Part shown: piece after piece, positions 53,201 through 64,000 of the stretch
Layout: each line of letters starts with the position of its first letter
How positions within the stretch are numbered: position 1 is the first letter of the stretch
Source: Limnanthes douglasii subsp. nivea
Taxonomy: Eukaryota > Streptophyta > Magnoliopsida > Brassicales > Limnanthaceae
Assembly: GCA_036936605.1 (NCBI GenBank)
Contig: JAUPFV010000001.1
Location: 318,396,250-318,460,249, forward strand
DNA length: 64,000 nt
Direction: 5' to 3'
Program-made: the position numbers and the translations under genes
The notes under the pieces: model-generated
Told to the model about the DNA's origin: nothing
The model's input: only the letters and a program-made list of their open reading frames with translations
Databases searched by the model: none

Positions 53201-54178
53201 CCTCTTCATCAATTTGATGTAAAAAATGCTTTATTACATGGAGACTTGGAAGAAGAGGTATATATGGAACCCCTACCAGGGTTCTCTGATGTTTTTCAAG
53301 AAAATGAGGTATGTAAACTACAAAAGGCATTATATGGGCTCAAACAGTCTCCTCGTGCTTGGTGATCATACCTTGTTTTAAAAAAAGAGAGGAGAATTAG
53401 TCACTTGTCTTATAATATATGTCGACGCTACGATTATAACGGGGAATGACGAAGAAGAAATTAGCTCTTAGGAAAAACCTCTTCAAGGAGTTCGAAATGA
53501 AAGACCTTGTGGGATTGAAGTATTTCCTAGGAATCGAGGTTCTTAGGTCAAGAGGATGGATTTATATCTTCCAACGAAAATATATATTGGATTTATTAGC
53601 TGAATTTGGCATGGTGGATTGCAAACCAAATGACACTCCTATGGTTGTGAATCACAAACTAAAGATAATTGAAGGGGTCAGACCAGCGAGTAAAGAAAGA
53701 TACCAAAGGTTGGTGGGAAAATTGATTTACCTGGCTCACACTCGACCCGACATTGCATACGCGGTGGGAGTAGTTAGCCAGTTCATGCATCATCCTCAGG
53801 AACATAATATGGAGGCAGTAATGAGGATTTTTCGATATCTCAAAGGCACACCAGGAAGAGGCATAATTTTTAAGAAAAATAGACACCTTGATGTTGAAGT
53901 ATTCACAGATGCTGATTGGGGAGGGAATCCTAACGACAAGCGATCAACTGTTGGCTACTTTACTCTTCTTGGAGGTAACATGGTGACTTGGAGGAGTAAG
54001 AAACAGAAAGTAGTATCACTGTCAAGTGCTGAATCAGAATTTGGAGGAGTTGTTAAGGGGATTACCGAGATACTTTGGTTAAAGAAGATAATGAAATAAT
54101 TCGGATCCCCTCTGAAGTGTCCAACTCAGTTAATGTGCGATAATAAAGCTGCGATTAAAATTTCAGAGAACCCAGTAC
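50282..54178 (+). pseudogene. Ty1/copia gag-pol, young but broken and 3'-truncated
   Basis: Starts MAGNKVVVRQIP just after the PBS. Most of gag is deleted: it jumps near 50460 from WANLMKKA-type text to the CCHC knuckle CTYCGMKKHTKETC (50518-50560). Protease has DCRG where D-[ST]-G-A is expected (about 50910). The integrase zinc domain is tandemly duplicated (51241-51729). The DDE core is present as HSDVWG, RSDNGIEF (51907) and TSERKNR (52014), with a single in-frame stop at 52004. Another in-frame stop lies at 52595. RT has [34 protein letters not shown] and [13 protein letters not shown] short deletion and stop then follow at 53363, and the catalytic YVDD reads YVDA (53420). RNase H keeps FTDADWGG (53906), SSAESEF and CDNKAAI. 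It ends abruptly at about 54178. Confidence 0.9.
51241..51734. repeat. 247-bp tandem duplication across the integrase zinc-binding domain
   Basis: Units start GTTCATAAGAAACATGCCAT (51241) and GTTCATAAGGGACATGTCAT (51488). They cover the HHCC zinc domain up to HSDVWG. They differ at roughly ten positions; one changes the metal-binding CETC of copy 1 to CETW in copy 2. 247 is not a multiple of three, so the first copy runs into a stop right after the junction. GGTAGTTCATAAG-type microhomology (GGT) is at the junction. Confidence 0.85.
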
Positions 54179-57100
54179 AACACCAATATTAGTTGTAAAG
54201 TCATAATCTACAAAACCAACAAAAACATCTTCCACAATATTTTGTCTTCTATAGTGTAGAGATAGATTCCAAGTGCCCTTTATGTATTTTAGCAACCTTT
54301 TAACAACATCCCAATGAATTTGTCCTGAATTATCCATAAATCTACTAACAACTGTCATTGCTTGAGTAAGATCAGGTCTACAATAGACCATAACATACAT
54401 TATACTCCATATACTACTGACATAAGGTACCTTTTCCATGTGACTGAGCTCGTTTTTGGTAGAAGGGTATTGCTTCACATATAACTTGAACTGACCAATG
54501 ATAGGAGTCCCAACAATTCTAGACAACTGCATCGGGTACCTTTTTAATACCTTTGACAAATATGCTTTCTGTGAAAAAATGACTTCTTTATCATGGTTAT
54601 ATATTATATCCACACCAAGAATACACTTTGCTTATTGCAAATATTTTATTTCAAACTCTTCTCCTAGCAGTTTCTTAACACGATTTATACCACTCATGCT
54701 CTTACTTGTTATCAACATATCATCAATGTAAAAAAGTAAGTAAGTACCAATACTTACTTGATTACCACTAATGTAAACACAAGTATCATAGTTGCACCTT
54801 GAGAAACCAATATTTTCCATAAACTTATCTAATCAACGATACCATTGTCGTGGACTTTGTTTAAGCTTGTAAATATATCTCCTCAAAAGATATCTTCATC
54901 AAGTTTTCCATGCAGAAAGACAGTGGCTAGATCCATCTGGTGTAAGGAGAGACAAACTGAGCTACTAAAGCTAGTAGTATGCGAGTGGAGTTAAGTTTGA
55001 CTACTAGCGAAAAAAATTCATTGTAATTAACTCCTTCACGTTGGGTGAAACCACGAGCAAACAATATCGCTTTAAATCTTACTAGATTCTCATTTTTAAA
55101 GTTTACTTTTTCCTAAAAGATCCATTTGCAACTCACAAGTTTTTATTTTTCAAGTTTATCAACAACTTCCCATGTGTTGTTTTTTTTATCAAAGATAACA
55201 ACTCCTTCTGGATTGTTATGATCCATTTATCACGTTTCTTTCAATTTATTGCATGAGAATATATTTTAGGTTCATAAAAAATGGTTTTCTCTATTACGGT
55301 TAGAGCAAAATAGACCATATCAAGATGTCTATTTGAGCTTTCTCAATTTCTCGGAACTCTGTCTTTGGTTAACTCATAATCTCTTACTTCCTCATGATTT
55401 ATCAACCATATATCACCTCTTCTCATTCTCCTTGGTTAAGCTTGTACTTGAGGCTCACATCATTGTAATAATTTGGTGTAGTTTCTTGAACAAGTTCATT
55501 TTGAGTTGGGTATTTATCTGCAAGCGAGTCCACCTAAAAAAATGAAGTATATTTTTTTTCACGACATACTCAAGATTATCATTTCTCAGAGACATGATGT
55601 TTTCTTCAAATGTAACATCTATGCTTATCAGACACTTCTTATTCCCTTTCTCAAAATACCAGAGTTTATAGCCATTGATACGGCGTGGGTATCAAAGTAG
55701 AATAAATATTAAAGTCCCTGATTCTAAGTTGTCTTATTTTATGTATGCATAACACAAGCACCCAAAAGGCTTAAGATGTAAGTAGCTTGGATTATTTCCT
55801 TTCCATATTGATTTAGGTGACTTAAAATTCAAAGCTAATGATGGACATATGTTTATTAGATAGGCTGCTATAGTTGTTGTCTTACCTCTAAAGTTCTTTG
55901 TTAGCCTCGAATCAATTAACATGCATCTCACCCTTTCCAATTTTGTTTTATGTTCATGCGCTCAATAACTCCATTTTGTTAAGGATTTGCAGGAACAATC
56001 ATATACCTTACTATACCCTTCTACTTCAACATCTCATAAAACTCGTTTGATAAGAATTCTAAGTCATTGTCCATTATTAGAATATTTAGTTTTAGCCCTG
56101 TTTAATTCTCAAATTCAGTTAGCCACTCATTGAATTTTGAGAAAGTTTCATCTTTACCCTTAAGTACATAAATCCAGAGCTTTCTTTTATAATCATACAT
56201 AATAAACAGAAAATACCTTCCTCTATTTGTGGTATGAGTAATTATTGGAACCCAAGAGATTATAATAAACATAATCTAGTTTTTCTTGTGAAGTTTGCTT
56301 TCTAGTAGCATACACTTTCTTTTATCCTTCCCCATAGTACATGTTTCACATAAGTCATGTTTATCCAGCTTATCCCCATTAAAAAGCTCTTGGTAAGACA
56401 ATTCCAGTAAATCTCTCTCTCTCTCTCTCTCTCAAACATGGCCAAGACGTCTATGCCATAACTCAGTCTTAAAAGTCTCATTTATATGAGAAGTTTCACT
56501 TATAAATGTCTTCCTTTCTAGAAAATAAAGTTCTCGTCTCTTGTTTCATTTCATGACCACAATTATCTTTTAATCACTCTAAGAACTCCATTATTATAAT
56601 TATACTCATAACCTTTAGTATCCATCATACCAAGATATATAATATTTCTCCTAATTCCATGCACATATCTAACATATCTCAATTCACATACTATGCCATA
56701 ATGTATCTTAATTCTAACAGATCATTTTCCTTTAATCATACATGACTCATCATTTCCAAGAAGTACAGATCCATAATTTTTTAATTCAAGTGTATCAAAC
56801 CATTCACAAGTTGCAGTCATATGAAAAGAATATTCATAATCCAACACATATTTAGATGAAATTGAAGTATAAGATATATTAAATAACTCCCACATAGTAA
56901 GTAGCTAGCATCATCATAATAGTTTGAACTACTTGGATCAGACACAGATTGGTTGGCTTAAGTTGGCTCTTTCCCCTTTTACATCTTTAACAAGAAATAA
57001 TTCTTCTTAAGATGTCTTGATTTCTTACAATAAAAACATTTCTTGGTTTCTTCCTTATCTGAGTTATCATCGTTCTTGAGTTAAGATTTCTTTTGGTATG

Positions 57101-57790
57101 GTTTCCACTTCTTGTTGACCCGTTTCTTCTTGTAGTTGTTACTCATATATAAACCTTCTGCAATATTCTCAGATTTTATGTTTTCACTCTTCCGTAGTTG
57201 AACCATTTTAATGGCTTGAACCATATTGTTGACTCATATTGTTGCCTTGCCACCAAAGAGTAAAGCATCTCTCACATTGTCATAAGATTTGGGCATAACA
57301 GTAAGAAGTAACAATACTTGGTCCTCATCATATGTTTTAACCTCCATAGTTTCAAGATCATCAACTATTCTGAGAAATTTCTCAATTTTTTCCATATGAT
57401 GCCTTTCTTCAAACACCTTAAAGGAATATAACTTATACTTCAGAAACCACAAATTTTCCAAAGTTTTGACATTGTACAATGCTTCAAGCTTGTCCTATAG
57501 TCCCTTTGCAATTGTTTCTTTCTAGACTTTCCTGAGTACTTTATCACCAAAGCTTAAAATAATATTACTAAAATCTCTTTCCAGTAATAAAGCTTTATCA
57601 GATGCAAACATTTTTGCAGGAAGCTTATCTTTTCCTTCTAGAGATGCCATTATACCATGTTGTATCATGACCGCTTTCATCTCAATCTTCTATATAGACA
57701 AGTCGATGATATCTGTAAATTTATCTACGTCGAATCTCGTCAACAACATGGTACCACTTCCCAAAATGGCGCCGATTATTATGTAATTCA
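54178..57790 (-). pseudogene. Ty1/copia gag-pol, 3'-truncated, opposite orientation
   Basis: Read from the right. Gag has MLLTRFDVDKFTDII (57735-57790), HGIMASLEGKDKLPAKM and ALLLERDFSNIILSFGDKVL, then the 57234-57479 frame with EKIEKFLRIVDDLETMEV and VMPKSYDNVRDALL. The zinc knuckle (about 57020) is degraded. Integrase fragments lie at 55730-56300, with RGKTTTIAAYLINICPS and LKPFGCLCYAYIK. RT near 54640-54830 has FYIDDMLITSK (YIDD for the usual YVDD). RT/RNase H at 54160-54613 has VYCRPDLTQAMTVVSRFMDN and HWDVVKRLLKYIKGTWNLSL. It breaks off inside RNase H at the junction with the plus-strand copia. It carries stops. No LTRs were assigned. Confidence 0.85.
56412..56433. repeat. (CT)n microsatellite
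   Basis: Uninterrupted TC repeat of about 22 bases within the decayed copia integrase/protease region. Confidence 0.9.
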
Positions 57791-58513
57791 GCCAAAAATG
57801 ATACAAATGAGAGGAAAAAACAAGCTTTAATAACAAGAAACAATTTTGGATTTAAAAGATACGTTGTCGAGAAAACTACTCGCAACAACGCTCATTCTAA
57901 TATGTTTCTCTCTTCTTGGATTTTCTCTGGGTAAACTGAATAATATAGTTATTTAGAAGATAACCGCTTTGATGAAATGTCAATGTTTGAACCATTGCAG
58001 ACAACTTATTGAATCTTGGTCTTCGACTTCTTTTGTACAATTTAAACTAACAATAGCAATTATCAAGCTAATATGACTACACTTACAATGTTCAAAACTC
58101 TGAAATATATAATAATATTTTTTACAACAATTTTCTAACCAAATGAAGATTAAAAATGAACTTAATTTTTTATCTTAAAAATAAAAAAGTTAAAAAAGAA
58201 CAATACCTACTTCAAGTTTTCAAAAACAATTTAGACATAATACATGTGATGTGACTATAATATCAGATTTCTCCTAGAAAATTAAATTTTGTTCATGCAG
58301 TACAAATTTATACAAAATGATGTCTTTTTATAAAGCAACGCCAAATTGATACTTCTAGCAATTGAATTTACAAAGGTAATAAAATTTTGAAACTTCGGAT
58401 TTGAAATTTAGAAAGTCAACAAATCTATTGAACAATCTATAGAAATTCTCAATACAATCCGTAAACTAGGCTCTTTGTGCCAGGTAAATGCTATTTATGT
58501 GGCAGTGGGAAAG
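57791..58513. other. Leader/LTR-like region left of the solo LTR, no gene
   Basis: By position this should hold the untranslated leader and perhaps the 5' LTR of the minus-strand copia. I could not define LTR ends because its 3' LTR is absent. Confidence 0.4.
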
Positions 58514-58856
58514 TGATTTAGTCCAGATGACCAAACAAAAACATTTCTAAATTTTATTTTATTTTATTCAAATATCTTATATTATTCAAATCAAATCTAA
58601 TTGTATAAATATTTGCTTTTATTTTATTTTAAAACGTTTAGTTTATTTCCTTGTATTTTAATTTAAGGTTTTGAGTAGCTCTTATATAAATCTTCATATG
58701 CCTTAAATTTTAAATAAGTTTTTAGAATAATATATTTTTTATCTCTGAAAATTCCAGTCTTTGTTACCTTAGATTAGGGTTTCATCATCTTACCATTGAA
58801 TTAGGGTTCCATTTATCGCTTCTTCTTCTTCTTCTTCTATTTATGTCGTATCATCA
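58514..58856 (+). mobile_element. Solo LTR, same family as the element at 22757-27376
   Basis: 343 bp, starting TGATTTAGTCCAGATGACCAA and ending TCGTATCATCA. It aligns end to end, in opposite orientation, with the LTR at 27041-27376. Shared phrases include CCAAACAAAAAC, CAAATATCTTATATTATT, TTTTGAGTAGCT and TTAGATTAGGGTTTCAT. Flanks GAAAG (58509-58513) and GAAAG (58857-58861) are a perfect 5-bp TSD. Solo LTRs form by recombination between the two LTRs of a full element. Confidence 0.9.
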
Positions 58857-58929
58857 GAAAGACTACTTACATGCCCGGTAATGTAATGCTAAAGAAGCTC
58901 CACCATGTTGATTATAGTTCAGTTTCTTT

Positions 58930-61900
58930 ATGTAGAATAGTGGTTCGAGGAAAAATGTTTTGAAGATGAATTGAAGATAATAAAGTTTTTTTTTGTAATT
59001 TAGTATTAATGTTTTTAATGAGAAATTATTTTGACACTCAATGCATTTTTTAAGGATTGAACCCTTCGTTTTTTAAAGAAATCACATCTACACCCCATGG
59101 AATTTTTGAAGTAATTTTCATTAACTCTCTCAAGTACTCGTGCGAGTTCTTTGAAATTGTTTTTATAAAAATGTCCGTAACTTTCTCATTTATGTTGTAA
59201 TATTTGACCCCGATCTTTCATCTCCACGACAACTCAGATAAAGTGATGTTTGATTGCAATGTGTTTTGTACGAATGTGATAGATTGGGTTCTTCGCTATG
59301 ATAATTGAAGATTTGTTGTCATACATAATCGGGATGACTTATTCTTGTTTTATCCAACATATTTCAATATGCACTTTAGTAATATCACATGTGACGTGGT
59401 TAATGTAACTAATACATATTTTGCATCAGTAAATTATTATGCTATTGTTTCTAGGTTTTTTGAAGACCAAATAACCATACATAAATTATTAGTCAAAGTG
59501 CAGCCTGAAATATTTTCGTGTTGTCAACATATCCGACCCCAATCATTGTCACAATATCTAAGCAATTTTACATTAATGTTCACCTTTACCATATACCAAG
59601 ATCAAGAATACATTTGATGTACCTCATAACTCGTTTTACAGCTCCGGGAATTCGACTCAAGTTATGCACGAACCTCGTCAACAATGTCAGATCTTTTTTA
59701 CTTCTTTTGAAGCCTTTGGTTTTAAAGTAACTATAATCTCACCATACCATGTTCATAGTGATTATTTGAACTTGTATAGAATTTTTCAGTCGGTACACCT
59801 TGTTTTCTTCTTCTAATATCACAAATCCTCGAGTTTTATTTAAATACACCTCTTTTCTCAACATGTTATTCAGGAATACTAATTTTTCATCCAGTTGATA
59901 TGATAACAACTCTTTTTGAGTTGCCAGTTTCTTCACATCTTTTTGTTTCATAACTTATTCAAAGATTTTTTTCTCAAACATCTAGAAATTTCAACGATCG
60001 TACACATTCCATAGAATTTTCATCTTTTTAGGGATTGAGCTTGGTGACTTTGATCTTGATATTGATCTCGTATTTGTTTGTAAATTGTTTATATGAGACA
60101 TTGAATTTTTTAGGTCTTTCTTTTTCTTCTTCTTCTTCCCCGTCTGATGATTCATCATGTGTCACCGGGGTATTTGAGCTCACCTTGGTAGATAAAGGTC
60201 GTTATTTTTTATTTTGTTTTCAATTCTAAAATATGTTTTCATAAAATATCACATCTCGACTAATCACCAACTAGTTATTATTTAAATCATATATTCCTTA
60301 GTTGTTTTGGAACATGAGCATAACAAATGTAATAAAAAATGTTAGATGGTCTATAGAAGGTTTTATTACATTCCAAACTTCAACTAGACTTTTATTTTCC
60401 ATAATATTTGTTGGAAATTGGTTCAACAGATAGATCGTTTTGGCTACAGATCTCGCCCTAAAAGACACATGCAACCCTCTCTCATAAAGCATTGATTTTG
60501 AAACATCTTCCATGTTTTAGTTGTTTCTTTCAACAAATTTATTTTTTTGTAGAATGTAGCCAATTGTTAGATGTCTATCTAAACCAATATCTTTACATAA
60601 CTTGTTGAACTCGTTACAGTTTTACCTGTCACCTTAGTCATTTTAAAGATTTTGATTAAGTGCATGTTTGGCCTTTCCTCACACTGTTGATTTGTTTAAA
60701 AAATAGAAAAAACTTCTACCCAATAAAATACACCTACGCCATTATAGAATGATCATCTATGAAGGTTATAAACATATGTGTATCTCTTTGAGAAGCTAAT
60801 GACATTGGACAACACACCAGTATGAACTAAATTGTAACGGTGTTTTACCTCTCCATGTTTTTTCTTTCAAAATACATGGAGGTGATATTTTTTTAGTGCA
60901 TAACCTTGACATACTTCATTTAACTCTTGAACTAGAGGAAGCTCGTATACCATGTTCTTCTTATGAAGATTCTCCAAGATTTGGGAATTCAAGTGTCCAA
61001 GACTTTTATACCATAGTCAAGAGTGAGCGACCACATCATTTTTAGAGCAATATTTTTATAAACAAAATAAGAGGAAAACTTGTATTTTCTCCATCTTCAT
61101 TTTTTTTACTTTGCATTGTTTTATTACTATAGAGGTCCTCAAAATGAACAACATATCCTCATTCTAGAGGTTATCCAACACTAAGTAAATTTTCTAATAA
61201 GTTTAGTACTAGCAACACATCACAAATATATTTTGTTCAATTTTTCGTTTCTACGACGATTGTTTCCTTTATTTTTGCGCTAAATCTAAGATCCTTTCAT
61301 TTTTTCATGTAAAAATTGAAAATGAATCAATCTTCTTGAATATTCTTCCATTACTGGTCATATAATTTCTACATCTGCTATAATTGAACCTCATCTTATT
61401 ATTTTATTCTTTGCACACTTGACATGCATAAAACATGTGATATTTAACAAAGTTTTCTTGCTAGCTTTTCTCCAAGTTACAGTATTGTTTGCGATGGTCG
61501 AACCTCTTGCACTTGTAGCATTGTGGTTTATCTCAAAACCAAAAGTATTAATGACCATTTTCTAACAAGTTCCAAAACATGTTCTTGTTAGCATCTTGTG
61601 GTGTTGCTTGTAGAAAATCCATCTCGCTCTTCCACGACTTTGTGCATAACGACATCTTCCTCTTGTGATTTCTCTGCCACAAAAGATTTTGTTAATAGAG
61701 TTCTTCTTGTGATTCATTGAGATAAGATTGGTCTTGGATTTAATTGAACTCTCAATTTATTTTTATAAGTTTACATTTAGTATTTACTCATATACTTTAA
61801 TAAAATCTATCAATTCTTCGACACCCAAAGTTTCAAGTTCTTTGGTATGTTATGTGAAGACAATAGTATATCATACATTTCCAACAAGTTGATGGGAATT

Positions 61901-62600
61901 TTCCTAACAATTATTTGATTGGAAATTATCTCTCACTGTTTAGTATTTGGTTTATTACGTCCATGAGTCATGTAAAATAATGTTCAGACATAATAATCTT
62001 GCAATAGCTTGGAATCTTTCATTTTCAAATTCTTGAAATCCATTCGTAACAATTGAAGTTTTATAATTTTGACTTGGAAACTTCTTTTATATTTATTACG
62101 CATTCTAAGATACTTTTGTGTTGATGGTTTTTAGGAAAATAGTCTCTCTCTTAATCTTTATTCAGTTAAGAGAAACACTTTTGTATATTTCTCAATGTTC
62201 TCTTTTAATTCGGTGGCATCACTAGTAAATAAGCTTGTCTTGTATTTTGGTTTTTCAAAACCATCCTCGACATACTCCAAGATATATCTTGAGATGAATA
62301 TATTTCTCATTCTTACACACCATAATCATAATTTTCTCTATCAAATTCTGGTATTTAACTTTTCTTGTAGTATTCATTAAAAGATGTTATTGATGTGCTC
62401 TAATACAACTTTGTTGGTTCGAGTAGAGCCTTTTACTTAGAGTAGTTGGTACGATGAAGATTTTGAAGATAATTTTATAATATAAAATTCTTTATGTAAC
62501 TTGGTATTTATTTTATATTGAGAGGCTACTTTGATAGTCAGAGGTATTGTAATAGTCAATGTATTTTCTCTTAGGAGTGAACTCTTTATAGAGTTGTTAC
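58930..62600 (-). mobile_element. Ty1/copia element with decayed LTR pair
   Basis: About 58930-59070 and 62430-62600 share a diverged LTR-like text: GTGGTTCGAGGAAAAATGTT versus GTTGGTACGATGAAGATTTT, then GAAGATAAT, GTAA.TT.GTATT and GTCA.TGCATTTT/GTCAATGTATTTT. They bracket a minus-strand copia gag-pol. Exact ends and TSD were not resolved. Confidence 0.6.
59090..62390 (-). pseudogene. Ty1/copia gag-pol remnant
   Basis: From the right: gag with DILEYVEDGFEKPKY (about 62245) and FKNLKMKDSKLLQDYYV (about 62000), and a CCHC knuckle CYKCKRFDHRKQYC (61480-61520). Integrase fragments follow, including SVAKTIYLLNQFPTNIMENK (60390-60450). RT has LLSYQLDEKLVFLNNMLRKE then VYLNKTRGFVI (59810-59920), equivalent to the YQLDVKSAFLNG region. 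The RNase H C-terminal part is IFNYHSEEPNLSHSYKTH-like, equivalent to SAI...NPV.H.RTKHI (59200-59330). Stops and frameshifts occur throughout, and the protease motif was not found. Confidence 0.8.
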
Positions 62601-62740
62601 ATAGACCTTTCACATTATTTTATTAATTACTATGATTCAACACATTCCATAATGCACAATTCTTTATGACTATACATTGAATCTAAACTAATCTAGAGGT
62701 TAGACTCTTTTTTAAGGAATTAATTGCGACATACGGTGTT

Positions 62741-63881
62741 TGTTGGGAAAGGAACTTTATATTTTATGTTTAGATGTGATTCAAAAAATTTAATCATGCA
62801 GTTTAAACCTAAATCTAATTATAATTAAATTAAATTAACTTTAAAATCTAATTATGCTGAATTTAAGGTATAAACTAATAAAAAAAACTAACTGAAATAT
62901 CAAGAACTATTAGGTGTAGACTAGAAGTTACATGCCATCAAATGAACAACCGAAACTACAAGGGCATAAGATGATTCAACCAAGATTTTTAATGGCATAA
63001 ACTGATGAAACTCTCATGATGGAGCTTGAACCGAGACTTAAAAGCAGAGGAGTCTGCTAGAAATTAAGGGTTGTGACAAGTTGTCGAGACTTATGGCTAT
63101 TAAGGCGAAGATGTAGAGTGTGACCGAAAGTTGTGCCAAAGTATATGCCCAAAGCTATGTGCCAAAGCATATGGCTGGAGAGCTTTGTCGAAGTATGTGC
63201 TGAAGCTATCGAAATATTGCGCTTATGTTTCTTATGGAAACATGCTTATTTCTTATGAGATTTCTAAGTATAATTCTAATCTCACGTTGATTAAGAGATT
63301 TAATCTGAAACATCTTTTATATTATGGGTTTATTTTAGTCGTTGATTTAATCTGAAGTGTCTATTGGATTATGACTTTATTATAGCTGTTTATTAAAGTG
63401 ATTTAATCTGGAACGCCTGAAGTATCATGGTTTTATCTGAATCGCCTGATTTAAAGTGAAGTTAGAGATTTTCTTGTAAAGTTTATAAATAGCAAAATCA
63501 AGACGGTTTCAAGGACTAACAAAACAAGAAGTTGATCGACGAGTATGTGTATTCTTTAGAAGGTAGAGTCTGATTTTTTAGAGAGTGAAATGAGGTGAGA
63601 GATGAATATTAAAGACAATTTTTTTTGTAAATCACGTTACATTTGTAAACTATGAGAGTTTTGTAACAAAAGTGATTGAGTCTTTTGTATTTGGAGAGTC
63701 TTTTATAACCTTTTTGATAATAACATAGAGTATCTTAATTCCCGTGGACGTATAATTATTTCCACAATTCGAACTACATTAAATATTGTCTTATGTGCTT
63801 GATTTTATTTACATTTCCTTTTATTTGTTGTTTCCATTGAACATGTTGAAATTTCTGCCTTAAAATGAACGATTCCCAACA
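62741..63881 (+). mobile_element. LTR-like unit of 1141 bp, perhaps of another copia element
   Basis: Bounded by TGTTGGGAA (62741) and TTCCCAACA (63881), a TG...CA pair with 9-base terminal inverted repeats as in LTRs. Inside are a TATA-like TTTATAAATAGC (63480) and the phrase CCCGTGGACGTA followed by TTGTCTTATGTGCTTGATTT. That phrase is common at the ends of plant copia LTRs, hence plus orientation. Flanks GTGTT and AGAAC do not match and no PBS follows. It may be a recombined solo LTR or the edge of an element running past the window. Confidence 0.6.
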
Positions 63882-64000
63882 AGAACAATAAAAAATCAAG
63901 AACTAATCTAGAAAAAAAATAAAAGAATACCCTTTCACCATTCCTAAAATATCAAAAACATAATTTATACCCCCAAAACTATTTGAAATAAGATGTTTGA
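63882..64000. other. Window end, nothing recognised
   Basis: AT-rich sequence without a primer-binding site or coding signal. Confidence 0.4.

Noticed and set aside
63110..63220. Repeated GTGCCAAAG(C/T)ATATG words as a regulatory array
   Set aside because: Only a few imperfect repeats inside an LTR-like unit; no further structure.

Overview
The window looks like AT-rich, repeat-dominated nuclear DNA of a flowering plant, most likely a eudicot. It holds one intact nine-exon plant gene with GT-AG introns. Almost everything else is remains of plant transposable elements: Ty1/copia, a deleted LTR element, LINE, hAT, Mutator-like, Stowaway-like and Tourist-like. No rRNA, tRNA, CRISPR array or bacterial-type operon was seen.

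Gene island (about 2.2-8.4 kb). The only clearly functional gene is on the minus strand at 4515-8094. It is a subclass III SnRK2 protein kinase, the ABA-signalling class. All nine exons join in phase 0 into 364 codons with every kinase motif and the acidic C-terminal ABA box. Downstream of it (2.2-3.2 kb, minus strand) are exon-like fragments of an unidentified protein. Left of that, a Stowaway-like MITE sits in one copy of a 56-bp tandem duplication, and the other copy preserves the empty site.

Repeat region 1 (8.9-22.1 kb). It holds a decayed MULE transposase (+), a decayed copia element (-), LTR-like pieces, and a second decayed copia element (+) with recognisable LTRs.

Nested cluster (22.757-27.376 kb). 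An internally deleted LTR retrotransposon (minus orientation) carries a long-TIR Mutator-like element in its 3' LTR. One TIR arm of that element holds a hAT-type element and the other arm holds a short Mutator-type MITE. Each layer has a recognisable target-site duplication, so the order of insertion can be read. A solo LTR of the same family, with perfect 5-bp duplications, lies at 58.5 kb.

Repeat region 2 (27.5-49.9 kb). In order: a LINE with an exact 479-bp tandem duplication; a hAT transposase pseudogene with a 98-bp tandem duplication; a copia pseudogene (-); a pair of diverged LTR-like direct repeats; a MULE of the OTU-protease type cut by a 1.3-kb hAT element with perfect 8-bp duplications; a plant mobile domain pseudogene (-); and a Tourist-like MITE.

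Repeat region 3 (50.0-64.0 kb). A relatively young copia element (+), with a 5' LTR, tRNA-iMet-type PBS and a duplicated integrase zinc finger, meets a second copia element (-) tail to tail at about 54.18 kb. A third copia element (-) follows, and then a 1.1-kb LTR-like unit near the window end.

I found no convincing new multi-gene system. The strongest observations are the readable nested insertion and the recurrent local tandem duplications. Boundaries of decayed elements are approximate unless TSDs or TIRs are cited.
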